Assembly: GCA_030710605.1 (NCBI GenBank)
Contig: CP092874.1
Location: forward strand, 46,730,400 to 46,794,399
Length of the DNA: 64,000 bases
Source: Cordylochernes scorpioides
Taxonomy: Eukaryota; Arthropoda; Arachnida; Pseudoscorpiones; Chernetidae
Direction of reading: 5' to 3'
The number at the start of each line of letters is the position of its first letter. Within the stretch, counting starts at the first letter, position 1. The notes under the pieces were generated by a model, which was not told the origin of the DNA, ran no database searches, and was given only the letters and a program-made list of their open reading frames with translations. Shown here piece after piece: positions 21,701-31,800 of the stretch. The position numbers and the translations under genes were made by a program.

Positions 21701-22280
21701 AGTATGTTTAACCGTCTCTCTCTCTCTCTCCTCCACGCCCTACCACATCCTGACCATCCTGCCTCGAGGCGTGCCAACTGTGCCGCCTGTGGGTCCAGCG
21801 ACGGGTCGCTGGCCCACAGATATTGGAGTTGCCGAGCCGTGCGACCCCTGCTTCGTGAGGTGTTCGCCTCCTGCGAAGTGCCCCTGGATCTGCAGGCCTG
21901 GCTCTTCGGCGTCGGCCTCCATCCCGAGGCAGTGAAGCTAACAAGTGTGGCGAAGGCTACCATCTACAAGTACCATCTTGGTCTTGAGTTGGGTAATGCC
22001 AGCCAACACATCGACCTGCCCACTCTGTGGGAAAGAACTCTCGCAGTCCATCGGTGGCGGAGTCTTTCTCGCGGTGGGCGCCACCAATGAAGACCTTGTA
22101 TATATATTTTATATAAATGTATATTTATCAATTACTTTATATATTTATATCTATTTATTCATTTTTTTCACTATATATAATCTTATTTATTCATATTTTT
22201 ATTTATTCTGTATTTAACCTTATATAATCTTATATGGACGTTTAAATAAATCAGTTTCAATCTCAATCTCTCTCTCTCTC
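21701..22280 (+). pseudogene. 5'-truncated LINE 3' end, copy 2
   Basis: Begins in (TC)n immediately after copy 1. Encodes CAACGSSDGSLAHRYWSCRAVRPLL, LDLQAWLFGVGLHPEAVKL and LPTLWERTLAVHRW; stop at 22090. The 3' UTR contains ATTCTGTATTTAACCTTATAT and ends TTTCAATCTCAATCTC(TC)n, the same end as the fragment at 63797-64000. Related to but diverged from copy 1. Confidence 0.75.
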
Positions 22281-22415
22281 TCTCCCCTTTATCTTTATTT
22301 TTATTCTAGTAACTAATTTGTGCCCCAAATTATTTCCCATTTAATTGGTTTGCTAGCTTTTCGCTTCATTTTATTTCACTCCCCTAATCAAACCTTTCTC
22401 ACCGGGGGCACATTC

Positions 22416-22563
22416 TATCGTAATTTAAACAAGGTGATATGTAAGTAATAAAGTATGACGTCTTTTCTAGTCGTCTCAAAGTGACACCAGCTTGCCACCG
22501 GATACTCAGGGGATCCAGAGAGGGACAAAAAGGGCGTTGGTCCGGATGTTGACAGTTAGTTAG
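22416..22563. repeat. Repeat B, copy B2 left part
   Basis: Matches B1 from ATCGTAATTTAAAC to GACAGTTAGTTAG. It is interrupted by the family C insertion and continues at 23748. Confidence 0.85.
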
Positions 22564-23747
22564 CACAAAGCAATAACGCGCCATCTATACATATAAAATA
22601 AAAGGATTTAAAAACGCGAATGTTTCTTTTATACATAAAACGAACTTCTACTGTCCTTACTGCGATGATAAAATATATTGGGAGGGCTTGGCTCATCAGT
22701 GGTGAACCCTCCCAGCGGTTTCGCCAATTTAATCCACCAGACCGCTTCTCAGAGCTCTAATACTGTATTGGATCATTCTGCTTTTATATGCTACACTGAA
22801 GGATGGAATCTTAGAAATGGTTTTCAAGTAAACTATGGACATAAGCTTATAGGACAGTAGAATTACATTCAAACCGCTGGGAGGGTTCACCACTGATGAG
22901 CTAAGCCCTCCCAATATATTTTATCATCGCAGTAAGGACAGTAGAAGTTCGTTTTATGTATAAAAGAAACATTCGCGTTTTTAAATCCTTTTATTTTATA
23001 TGTATAGATGGCGCGTTATTGCTTTGTGTTAATTTATTCCTAATGGCCTTGTCTTTATAATTTGCTGAAGAGCATTGCTCGAAGCAAATATTTGAATGTA
23101 ATTCTACTGTCCTATAAGCTTATGTCCATAGTTTACTTGAAAACCATTTCTAAGATTCCATCCTTCAGTGTAGCATATAAAAGCAGAATGATCCAATACA
23201 GTATTAGAGCTCTGAGAAGCGGTCTGGTGGATTAAATTGGCGAAACCGCTGGGAGGGTTCACCACTGATGAGCCAAGCCCTCCCAATATATTTTATCATC
23301 GCAGTAAGGACAGTAGAAGTTCGTTTTATGTATAAAAGAAACATTCGCGTTTTTAAATCCTTTTATTTTATATGTATAGATGGCGCGTTATTGATTTGTG
23401 TTAATTTATTCCTAATGGCCTTGTCTTTATAATTTGCTGAAGAGCATTGCTCGAAGCAAATATTTGAATGTAATTTTACTGTCCTATAAGCTTATGTCCA
23501 TAGTTTACTTGAAAACCATGTCTAAGATTCCATCCTTCAGTGTAGCATATAAAAGCAGAATGATCCAATACAATATTAGAGCTCTGAGAAGCGGTCTGGT
23601 GGATTAAATTGGCGAAACCGCTGGGAGGGTTCACCACTGATGAGCCAAGCCCTCCCAATATATTTTATCATCGCAGTAAGGACAGTAGAAGTTCATTTTA
23701 TGTATAAAAGAAACATTCGCGTTTTTAAATCCTTTTATTTTATATGA
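22564..23747. mobile_element. Family C tandem/inverted repeat element inserted in repeat B
   Basis: 1184 bp flanked by a perfect 12-bp target duplication ACAGTTAGTTAG (22552-22563 and 23748-23759). It consists of one inverted unit (22564-22866) followed by direct units about 372 bp apart (unit marker GCTGGGAGGGTTCACCACTG near 22865, 23248, 23620), the last truncated. Unit-to-unit differences are few. Termini are inverted (CGCGAATGTTTCTTTTATAC and mirror). No protein. The architecture resembles tandem retrozymes, but I find no complete ribozyme in the unit. Confidence 0.75.
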
Positions 23748-24030
23748 ACAGTTAGTTAGGTTACAGTGGATATTTTCGGACAGGCCGTTCAGTGCTAGGT
23801 CTCACGGCGGCCCTCGTGGCCGCGGTTTTGGCTCCTCTCTGCCTCCGCGGCTTCATGCAGGACGCCGAACTTTCCTCAGTTAATCCTCAACTTTCCCCTG
23901 GTCCTGGTGCCACGTGAGACGTACTAGGAGAGCGTCTTTTGATCCCAAACTTTTTCCTTACTGTCCCGTGCGGACTTCCCACTCTGCACGCCTTGCCACT
24001 CAACCCCGACTGCTTCCAACTCACTTGTTG
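23748..24030. repeat. Repeat B, copy B2 right part
   Basis: Resumes at ACAGTTAGTTAGGTTACAGT and runs through GTGCCACGTGAGACGTACTA to CTTGTTGGCTTACC. Parallels B1 (to 17100) and B3 (to 50189). Confidence 0.8.
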
Positions 24031-24068
24031 GCTTACCATATATATATGATAATTTGTATATACCAAGA

Positions 24069-24446
24069 TGTAATCCCACCACAATCTATGAAATGTATCG
24101 ACAAAATATTTTAATAAAAGTTAGGCCACGCGAAAAAGAGAGAACAGCAATTACCAGGATTGAATTATCCAGGAAGTAAAGGTCACTACCCAGGAACCCT
24201 AAAATTAAAGTTAAAAACCTTCTACTTCCTGGAAGATGGCAATACAATGGAGGTACCAACAACCAATCACAGTTAAGCATGAATAACTAAGAACCAATCA
24301 AAGGTAACTCTCAGGACGATCCCATCCAATGAGAAGCCGAGAGAGTTAACGAGGAAGATCTCGGACTCAAAGTTAGACAGTAGGCAGGCGACCAGGCTAG
24401 GAGCAAGGCGTGCCCAATTCTCTCCAACCAAGGTATAATTCTCTAC
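24069..24446 (-). repeat. Solo LTR-like repeat, copy 2, running into the assembly gap
   Basis: Inverted relative to 15520-16202. It starts TGTAATCCCACCACAATC and keeps GGCAATACAATGGAGGTACC and AGAGAGTTAACGAGG. The remainder is hidden by the N run. Confidence 0.5.
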
Positions 24447-24546
24447 NNNNNNNNNNNNNNNNNNNNNNNNNNNNNNNNNNNNNNNNNNNNNNNNNNNNNN
24501 NNNNNNNNNNNNNNNNNNNNNNNNNNNNNNNNNNNNNNNNNNNNNN
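24447..24546. other. Assembly gap of 100 N
   Basis: A run of exactly 100 N, the conventional length for a scaffold gap of unknown size. Confidence 0.98.
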
Positions 24547-24739
24547 TTTATATAGAGGTTACTTGCAAAGGTTATCACTTTTGTCTTAAATATTTCATAC
24601 ACAAAAAAATAAGAATAAAAATTTTGCATTTAATTTTTTAACTTATATATGTTTATATACAACATGAAAAAAAAAAAGATTGTTGCATAGTGATTATATT
24701 GATATTCCTGTATCAAAAGTAGTGTACACACACCCCCCT

Positions 24740-25010
24740 TTAAAATACGGCTTGCCACTTCTCACCTTAAACACCTTTTTGGTAAATTCGACCGATTTTA
24801 TAACCCTCTAGAATGTTATGAAATCACAGCCGCCCCTGTACTGATGAGGGTCAAAGCCCGTAACCATGCTATACAGATGGGCTTTTTGTCTGAATTTAAC
24901 AATAATGGTGTTGTGGCTTTATCGTTATCTTCAACTCTAAATTTTGTACTGGAGCAATAGCTTTAAATGCATTGTTCAATGTACTTTCAAAGGGAGAGGT
25001 GCCACGTTCG
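24740..25010 (+). mobile_element. Old, diverged family A element (copy A5)
   Basis: Aligns by eye to A3: CTTGCCA...CACCT.TTTGGTA, a hammerhead at 24832-24885, GGTGTTGTGGCTTT, and GGGAGAGGTGCCA against GGGAGAGGCGACC. Overall identity is low, so this is a much older insertion or a separate subfamily. Boundaries are approximate and no target duplication was found. Confidence 0.6.
24832..24885 (+). ncRNA. Degenerate type I hammerhead in copy A5
   Basis: Stem I CTGTA/TACAG (5 bp), core CTGATGA intact, stem II GGGT-CAAA-GCCC, then GTAA in place of GAAA, so one catalytic A is lost. Stem III is disrupted. Stem I differs from A3 (CCTAGA/TCTAGG) on both strands while staying paired. Confidence 0.6.
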
Positions 25011-25543
25011 GTATATATATTATATTTTCAATATATATATATATATATATATATTTCCCCCCTAAATAAATATATTATTTAAAGACGATATTATATTGTT
25101 TGCAAGGTATATATTATTTTATTAACAGATATTTTAATTTTGAATATTCATATATTTTATAGCTCTGTGTAAACTTCCCTCATTGCTTCTATTGTTTTTT
25201 ATCAATTTTAATTGCCTAAAATAAATTGCCGTGTAATTCTGAAGTTTGTATTTCCTAATTTTCTACGTTACTATAAATACTTCTTGAATATTTCCCTGAA
25301 AATTATCCAATTTGCTAAAAAAATATGTTAAAGATTTGGGCTCAATTTGGATTTCTAAAATGTATTTTTAATTAACTTCAATATTTCGATAAGCCATTTT
25401 ACTAGAGGTTTCTTTTTTCGACGGTGCAGGGAAGCCTTGGGAGATTTAGACCTCTCGGGTTAGTTTGGAGTTGATGGAAAATAAAATTTAATATAAAATC
25501 GATGTTACATTTGAATTCTTTTAAATTTTATTTTATTCACATA
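25011..25543. other. AT-rich DNA with old Helitron-like fragment
   Basis: (TA)n at 25030-25054. At 25215-25265 AATAAATTGCCGTGTAATTC resembles the internal Helitron sequence at 26028-26050. No gene. Confidence 0.5.
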
Positions 25544-26385
25544 CTAGCGGATGTACCCGGTTTTACCCTAGTGAAAGTTTACCTAACGAACATTTGTTAA
25601 AACAATTCTAGAAAACATTCAATCCCTACTGAATCTATACTTGGCAAGATAACTTTATGTTTGATTATCTGCTCCGCCTAGCTGTTCCCGTTCAAACGTT
25701 GCTGTCTTTGAACAAAAAGGCAGTTTTAATACCTAAATAATAATTTATTAATGATCAAATGTATACAATACATCAAAATGAAAATTAACAATGAAATTAT
25801 CCCTACATAAATGTCATTTGAATATAACATATGTAAAAAATAATAGATATATTTTGATAATTTGAAACTCGTAAATTTGAATCTCTCGATAAAGTGAACA
25901 TTTTTTCCCGGTCCCTTGAAAAATACTCGATAAGTTGAATAAAATCAATATTAATTGGTTCCCTGGGTAATTGGAAGTTAAAGGAATAGTATCTTGCCTT
26001 GGAATTGTATCATTATTCTTATCTCAAATAAATTGCCGTGTCATCCTGAATTTTGTCTTTCCTAATTTTCTACATTACAAAATCATCATTTTATCTATTC
26101 TCCCAATATATATGTTGTAGATTAATGATAAAACTAACTTCGACTTGTGCGCAATTAATAGGTAGAAAATATTACATTCGATAAATAATCATCATCATTT
26201 AGTTAAATCTACAAATCTGCAAATAACTCTAAGGATATTCAAGATATTCAAGATATTATTTTTCTAAAACCTTCCCGAGGATATACCTAATAATATCCCA
26301 AAATTTCACGGCGATTGGATGTATTGTTTTTGAATCTATAGAGTACAAACATACAGACAGACAGACATTCAATTTTATATATATA
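25544..26385 (-). mobile_element. Non-autonomous Helitron, minus strand (left of pair)
   Basis: CTAG 3' end at 25544-25547 followed (minus) by T, preceded by GGTACATCCG-type sequence. Shares its body with 17820-18525 and 30451-31153. The 5' side (TATATATAAAATTGAATGTCTG) abuts the next Helitron's CTAG at 26386, so the first bases may be lost. Confidence 0.7.
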
Positions 26386-27090
26386 CTAGCCGAATGACCC
26401 GGGCAACGCCCAGGTTTTACCCGATTAAATGTTTTTATTCAAATACTATTCGTTACAATTATAAATTGGCGCCGTAGATGTCACTCTTGTGAAACGTCCC
26501 GCTCCAAACTTTGTGTCAGAGAAGCGATATTTTTATAAAGAAATGATCTGGCTTTGTGTCTTCTGCTCGAATGAATGTTTCTCTGTTAGAATTTTGTTCC
26601 TGCACAACAAAAATGAACTGGCTTCACCCGTAGTCTCAGCTTTTTGGATTTTTTCCCGATATAATTTTGTATCTGATTATCAAACATGATACAGCAATAT
26701 TGTCATCATCATTTTCTGACTAAAAAAACAACTATTTTTGCCCAGAACCTGTCAATTTTATTTTTTATTGGCTAAAAATCCGATAAATATCTTTTCCAGA
26801 TTTTTCTCTATCCTGTCAAAACACGTTTTACATGTACATTAGGTCAGCTGATATTACCTCCCATCTTCACCGCTAGAGGCGCTGCTTGCGAGCGAAAAGG
26901 CAAATTTGCAACGCAATTTGCAAATAACTCGAAGAATATTCGGGATAGAGACCTGAAATTTTCACTATAAGTTTTCCAGATTCTACTCTATAAACTGTTA
27001 AAATTAGTTACGTATTGTGGACGTGTATAGCCGACATAGATACCCACATATATACATACATACATACACTGACTTTTATATATAAAGGGA
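26386..27090 (-). mobile_element. Non-autonomous Helitron, minus strand (right of pair)
   Basis: 705 bp. 3' end: CTAG at 26386-26389 with an upstream GC hairpin (CCTGGGCGTTGCCCGGG on the minus strand) about 10 nt away, followed by T. 5' end TCCCTTTATATATAAAAGTC preceded by A. All three Helitron hallmarks (TC start, hairpin plus CTAG, A/T target) are met. Its 3' 150 bp match 36720-36855 and 37060-37187, linking it to the autonomous copy. Confidence 0.78.
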
Positions 27091-27128
27091 TATATGGTAA
27101 TTTAAACCAACAACCCATATTATATATA

Positions 27129-28435
27129 ATGTTACGACTCTTCTCAGCCGTCGATGTTTGCGTGCAAGGTTTCTGAGAAAACAATGTGGGTTCGTTTCGG
27201 ATACAGCTTAGTACCATGGATTTATTACCAGGGCTGTAAGGAGTAGATTGATAACTATATACAGTAGAAGATTAACTTGCCTTCAATGCCGCCCCAGGTA
27301 GGTTTCTCCTCGTCCTTCACTTGTTAATCCACACAGTCCCGGAGCCCACTTCCTCCAGCCAACTTGCCGCGTCTGTTGTCACCGCCGTTCTCCCTGCTGC
27401 AGGTCCCGTTGTCACCAGACAGACTTCTTCCCCCAGACTGCCATGTTTTCTCGGCGCACAAATCCCCGGCAGGCCGGCCGGCTTCCTTCCACCACGGCAC
27501 CAGCTGGACTCTCTCTGTCTGCCACCCCCTCCACTGGAATTTGTCAATCCACACTTTCCTGAAGGAGCCCCTGCATACCTCTTCTCTTGGCTTTCCCACG
27601 TCTTCTTTTCTACTTCTTTGCTGCATCGCTTCACTGCCCCCTTCTCAATCCTTTTCGTCCCGAAAAGGCTGATTTCACCAGAGGCGCTGATCGGCGGCCC
27701 TTTGATCTCCCTGATGTCTCTAGCCACATAAGGGTCGTCAGCCTCCCGGAAGGGTTAACACCAACCCTTGTTTGCAGAACCACATCTCAACTCGCGCTTT
27801 CTTTCCACTCTCAACCAGTGCCGACGCCATTGATTGGTCTCGCTGTCTAGCACAGGGCGGTGGTTCTCCACAAGATGGCGGCCATATTTCACTGCCTACG
27901 ATGCTTCCATCTGATATTTTGAATTCTCCTTGTGAACACTCTGTAGCCGCAATGTACAAAGGGTTGTGATCGTTTGTATTGCGCTTTCGCCGCTTCCTTC
28001 AACGACGGGGCTGTAGATCGCCGATCTTTACAGTGGATGCGTCCACCTGATCCACGCTGTCCATTTCGTGGCCTCTCTTTTCTTCTTTAGGTTTCCCAGG
28101 TAGGTTTCTCCTCGTCCTCCACTTTTTAATCCACACAGTCCCGGAGCCCACTTCCTCCAGCCAACTTGCCGCGTCTGTTGTCACCGCCGTTCTCCCTGCT
28201 GCAGGTCCCGTTGTCACCAGACAGACTTCTTCCCCCAGACTGCCATGTTTTCTCGGCGCACAAATCCCCGGCAGGCCGGCCGGCTTCCTTCCACCACGGC
28301 ACCAGCTGGACTCCCTCTGTCTGCCACCCCCTCCCCTGGAATTTGTCAATCCACACTTCCCTGAAGGAGCCCCTGCATACCTCTTCTCTTGGCCTTCCCA
28401 CGTCTTCTTTTCTACTTCTTTGCTGTATCGCTTCA
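27129..28435. repeat. GC-rich unit of about 800 bp with a second partial copy
   Basis: 27298-27632 and 28098-28435 are nearly identical direct repeats (shared CCCCGGCAGGCCGGCCGGC) 800 bp apart, so the unit 27298-28097 is followed by a partial second unit. TGTTACGACTC at 27130 is a plausible LTR start. Minus-strand frames remain open through both copies (KTWE.QEKRYAGAPSGKCGL), but I recognise no protein. Class unknown; LTR with internal duplication is my best guess. Confidence 0.4.
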
Positions 28436-28571
28436 ATAACTTATAACAAGATTTTCATGTTGTATAATATAAACACATCTGTAAATGATTATACGCATGA
28501 TTGACATGTGTCATTACATCATCATATGTATTGTACTTTGTACAAACTGAGGATAAATAAATAAAACTCTT

Positions 28572-29808
28572 TAATAGATTAAGAGTTGAGCTAACGCAGA
28601 GATCGAGCATATATCAGTACCAAAACAACAAGGTCTAAAGAAGGAAACTGCCACGGCGCCAGTTTAAAATTTCACCAGACGATCCACGCTCTTCACATCT
28701 GGTGAAATGCAAAACCCCCTTTCTCAGAAAAAGGTATATAAAGCCCCCCGTCCTAGCTAAAAATACAGTTACTTCACCATCTGCGTCAGCTCTCGTCGGT
28801 TGTACCCCAGGTCCATCTCATCCATCATGTAGACCAGTAAGAAATCTTCTATCTCTCCATCTTTCGCTCCTAGCTCAACTTTTATCTGTTCACGGAACTT
28901 TCTTAGTGCAACTGTGTCTTCGTATTTTGTGTATGGACATCCCCAAGCTTTCCACTCTGCCTCGACCACGACTGCCTGTACTTTGTGAGAACTTTTAAAG
29001 GTCTTCCAAGGTGCAGAGAGGTACTGGAAAACTCCATATCCTGACTGTTCCTCTCGGTCAACACAGTATAGCGAGAGTTGACAGGGACTCACACCATAGT
29101 TTAAGTCAACAGGACTTCATCACATTTCTATTCGACAGGATTCTTCAAGAGTCAACTCATTACATCACATATATATGTGATAAGATGAAATCCTGGTAGC
29201 TCTTGTAGAATCCTGTCGACTAGAAATGTGATGTGGTGAGGTATCCAGTCGACTTGAACTATGTGATGGGGTCCTGTTGACTCTCGCAATACTGTGTTGA
29301 CCGAGAGGAACAGTCAGGATAAGGAGTTTTCCAGTACCTCTCTGCACCTTGGAAGGCCTTTAAAAGTTCTCACAAAGTACAGGCAGTCGTGGTCGAGGCA
29401 GAGTGGAAAGCTTGGGGATGTCCATACACAAAAAACGAAGACACAGTTGCACTAAGAAAGTTCCGTGAACAGATAAAAGTTGAGCTAGGAGCGAAAGATG
29501 GGGAGATAGAAGTTTCTTACTGGTCTACATGATGGATGAGATGGACCTGAGGTACAACCGACGAGGGCTCGCGCAGATGGTAAACTAACTGTATTTTTAG
29601 CTAGGACGGGGGCTTTATGTACCTTTTCTGAGAAAGGGTGTTTTGCATGTCACCAGATATGAAGAGTGTGGGTCGTCTAGTGACATTCTACTGACGCCGT
29701 CCTGACAGCTTCCAATCTATCTTTAGATGCTGCTTTGTGGCTTCCATCTATCTCTAATTTAGACGTGTTTGACTTCTATCTCTCTAGCTCAACTCTTAAT
29801 CTATTACA
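28572..29808. mobile_element. Large inverted-repeat (foldback) element
   Basis: Arms of about 510 bp (28572-29082 and 29283-29808) are inverted copies around a 200-bp centre. The outer ends share AATAGATTAAGAGTTGAGCTA and its mirror. Each arm contains GGTATATAAAGCCCC or its variant, a possible TATA box. The arms also encode one ORF copy each. Class undetermined. Confidence 0.6.
28769..29092 (-). CDS. 107-residue ORF in the left arm of the inverted repeat
   Basis: Runs MSPCQLSLYCVDREEQSG through APWKTFKSSHKVQAVVVEAE, WKAWGCPYTKYEDTVALRKF and FLLVYMMDEMDLGYNRRELT to a stop. The right arm holds the same reading frame in the opposite direction (from about 29290) but is frameshifted near 29510. 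No domain recognised. Composition is more protein-like than other frames in the window, so it may be a captured gene piece or an element protein. Confidence 0.35.
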   Translation of the reverse strand: MSPCQLSLYCVDREEQSGYGVFQYLSAPWKTFKSSHKVQAVVVEAEWKAWGCPYTKYEDTVALRKFREQIKVELGAKDGEIEDFLLVYMMDEMDLGYNRRELTQMVK

Positions 29809-30105
29809 TATACATATTGGAAATATATACAGATGAAAATAATTCCGAAAGACTTGAAATTACCTAATATTAAAAATATGAACTATTATAGTATTAGTAT
29901 TATGAACTATAGTATATATGTAGAAGACTGCTTTTTTAATTATATGTGATAATATTCTGCTATATTGCTTCATATTATTCTATTAATTCTCAATGCATAT
30001 AGGTTTATGATTTGTTGCTGTTTGGATATCAAGAATTCTATTATAGGTCTTTGATAATTCTATTATAGCTTGAGATAAAATAAAATATAAACATGTATTA
30101 ATATA
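29809..30105. other. AT-rich spacer
   Basis: No gene or repeat recognised. Confidence 0.5.
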
Positions 30106-30314
30106 AAGCAATAACGCGCCATCTATATATAAATAATGAAGACATTGAGACGCGAATGTTTCTTTTCACAAATAAATCAAACTTCTACTGTTTTTTCTGC
30201 AATTAAAAAATATTGGGAGGGCTTGGCTCATCAGTGGTGAAACCTCCTACCGGTTTCGCCAATTTAATCTACCAGACTGCCTCTTTAGAGCTCTAATACT
30301 GTATTGGATCATTA
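30106..30314. repeat. Family C copy C2, left half
   Basis: Matches the C unit (AAGCAATAACGCGCCATCTA, GGGAGGGCTTGGCTCATCAG) and stops at GGATCATTA, where the Helitron begins. The right half resumes at 37188. Confidence 0.8.
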
Positions 30315-30450
30315 TCAACATATATAGTCACGACCGTCTTTCCTCATCGGCCTCAGTCACGGATGCGCGCGCATCATCATTATGATCATTATCATTATCT
30401 AATGATAATAATAATAATTATTATTATTATATTATTATTATCGATGAAAA

Positions 30451-31153
30451 TCTATATATATATAAAAATGAATGTATGTGTGTCTGTATGTTTGTTTGTT
30501 TGTCCTTTATGCCTGACCAAACCACTCATTGGATCGCCATGAAACTTTGGGAAGTTATTTAGTATAGTACTGGGAAGGTGTCTAGCAAATAAAATTTTTG
30601 AAATAACTTTTCGCCTAGAAATAATCAAGATAAATATTCTTATTTATCTGTTATAATTCAACAATCTGCTCTAAATATTATCATGATGATACGATGATTT
30701 TGTAATGTAGAAAATTAGGAAAGACAAAATTCAGGATGACACGGCAATTTATTTGAGACAAGAATAATGATACAATTCAAAGGCAAGATACTATTCCTTT
30801 AACTTCCAATTACCGAGGGAACCAATTAATATTGATTTTATTCAACTTATCGAGTATTTTTCAAGGGACCGGGAAAAAATGTTCACTTTATCGAGAGATT
30901 CGTTAAACAAACCTTTACTCGGGTAAAACCCGGGCGAAACCGGGTACATCCATACAAGAATAATGATACAATTCCAAGGCAAGATACTATTCCTTTAACT
31001 TCCAATTACCGAGGGAACCAATTAATATTGATTTTATTCAACTTATCGAGTATTTTTCAAGGGACCGGGAAAAAAATGTTCACTTTATCGAGAGATTCGT
31101 TGGACAAACTTTTACTCGGGTAAAACCCGGGCGAAGCCGGGTACGTCCGCTAG
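30451..31153 (+). mobile_element. Nested non-autonomous Helitron with duplicated 3' part
   Basis: Starts TCTATATATATATAAAAATG after A and ends GGGTACGTCCGCTAG before T. The last 195 bp occur twice in tandem (30750-30950, 30955-31150), each with CGGGTAAAACCCGGGCGAA near its end. Non-coding. Same family as the minus copies at 17820 and 25544. Confidence 0.75.
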
Positions 31154-31384
31154 TTATATAAAAAAAAAGAAAGAAAAACATTTTAAAATTAAAAACTTTA
31201 TTTTAAAAATAAATATATATTTTAAAATAACAGAATATTTTAATTTTCAATAAATTTCATAGATATATTATCCAAAAAAAATAATTTTGATAACTTGATT
31301 ACTTTGATTACTAATTACCCATATTCTTCTGCTTTTACTTAATATTACCTATTTACTAAAATAATCATTGTATGCAAAAAAAAC

Positions 31385-31800
31385 ATGCCTCCTAAGAAAT
31401 ATAACTCTGAAGAGGAAAGAAAGGCCGCAGCTGCCGCAAGAAGGCGAAATGCAAGGCAACAAGAAACAGCTGATCAACGCGCTGAACGACTCCAACGCAA
31501 TGCTGAAGCTAAACGTCTACATCTAAGTAATGAAACAGCAGAACAACGTGCTGCAAGACTTCTGCGTAAAGCTGAAACTTCTAGAAGTCGTATTGACAAT
31601 GAAACAGCAGAACAACGTGCTGCTAGACTTCTGCGTAATGCTGAAACCTATAGAAGTCGTATTGCCAATGAAACAGCATAACACCATGCTGCAAGACTTC
31701 AACGTGAAGCTGAAGCTAAACGTCTAAAACTAGATAGTGAAACAGCAGACCAACGTGCTGCAAGACATCAACGTGATGCTGAGGCGATATCGGCGACCGA
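31385..31800 (+). pseudogene. RepHel N-terminal STPR-like 23-residue repeats
   Basis: The start MPPKKYNSEEERKAAAAARRRNAR leads into at least five repeats of 23 residues with consensus NETAEQRAARLLRKAETSRSR. This matches the score-and-three peptide repeat (STPR), a DNA-binding repeat reported in arthropod proteins and seen in some Helitron proteins. A TAA replaces a Glu codon at 31678-31680, and the frame shifts near 31790. The first Met follows an AT-rich leader. Confidence 0.7.

Noticed and set aside
22860-22910. Complete hammerhead in the family C unit (CTGATGAG plus GGCGAAAC)
   Set aside because: The boxes are in a permuted order with only 5 unpaired bases where stem I should be; no stem I can form in a monomer or tandem dimer. 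Kept only as a hint under the family C finding.
22860-22910. Twister-like reading of CCAAGCCC and GGGAGGG in family C
   Set aside because: The conserved cleavage loop (UAA) and the second pseudoknot partner are missing.
23040-23100. CTGAAGAGCATTGCTCGAAG in the family C unit as a hammerhead
   Set aside because: Pairing GAGC/GCTC leaves only CTGAA, two bases short of the CUGANGA core, and GAAG replaces GAAA.
22678-23658. Repeated 60-residue ORFs starting MGGLGSSVVNPPSGF
   Set aside because: They are the same frame in each family C unit, in both orientations, and read across the non-coding unit; no sign of codon conservation.
31401-31430. CTGAAGA followed by GAAAG near the Helitron protein start
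   Set aside because: No stem II or stem III; it is ordinary coding sequence.
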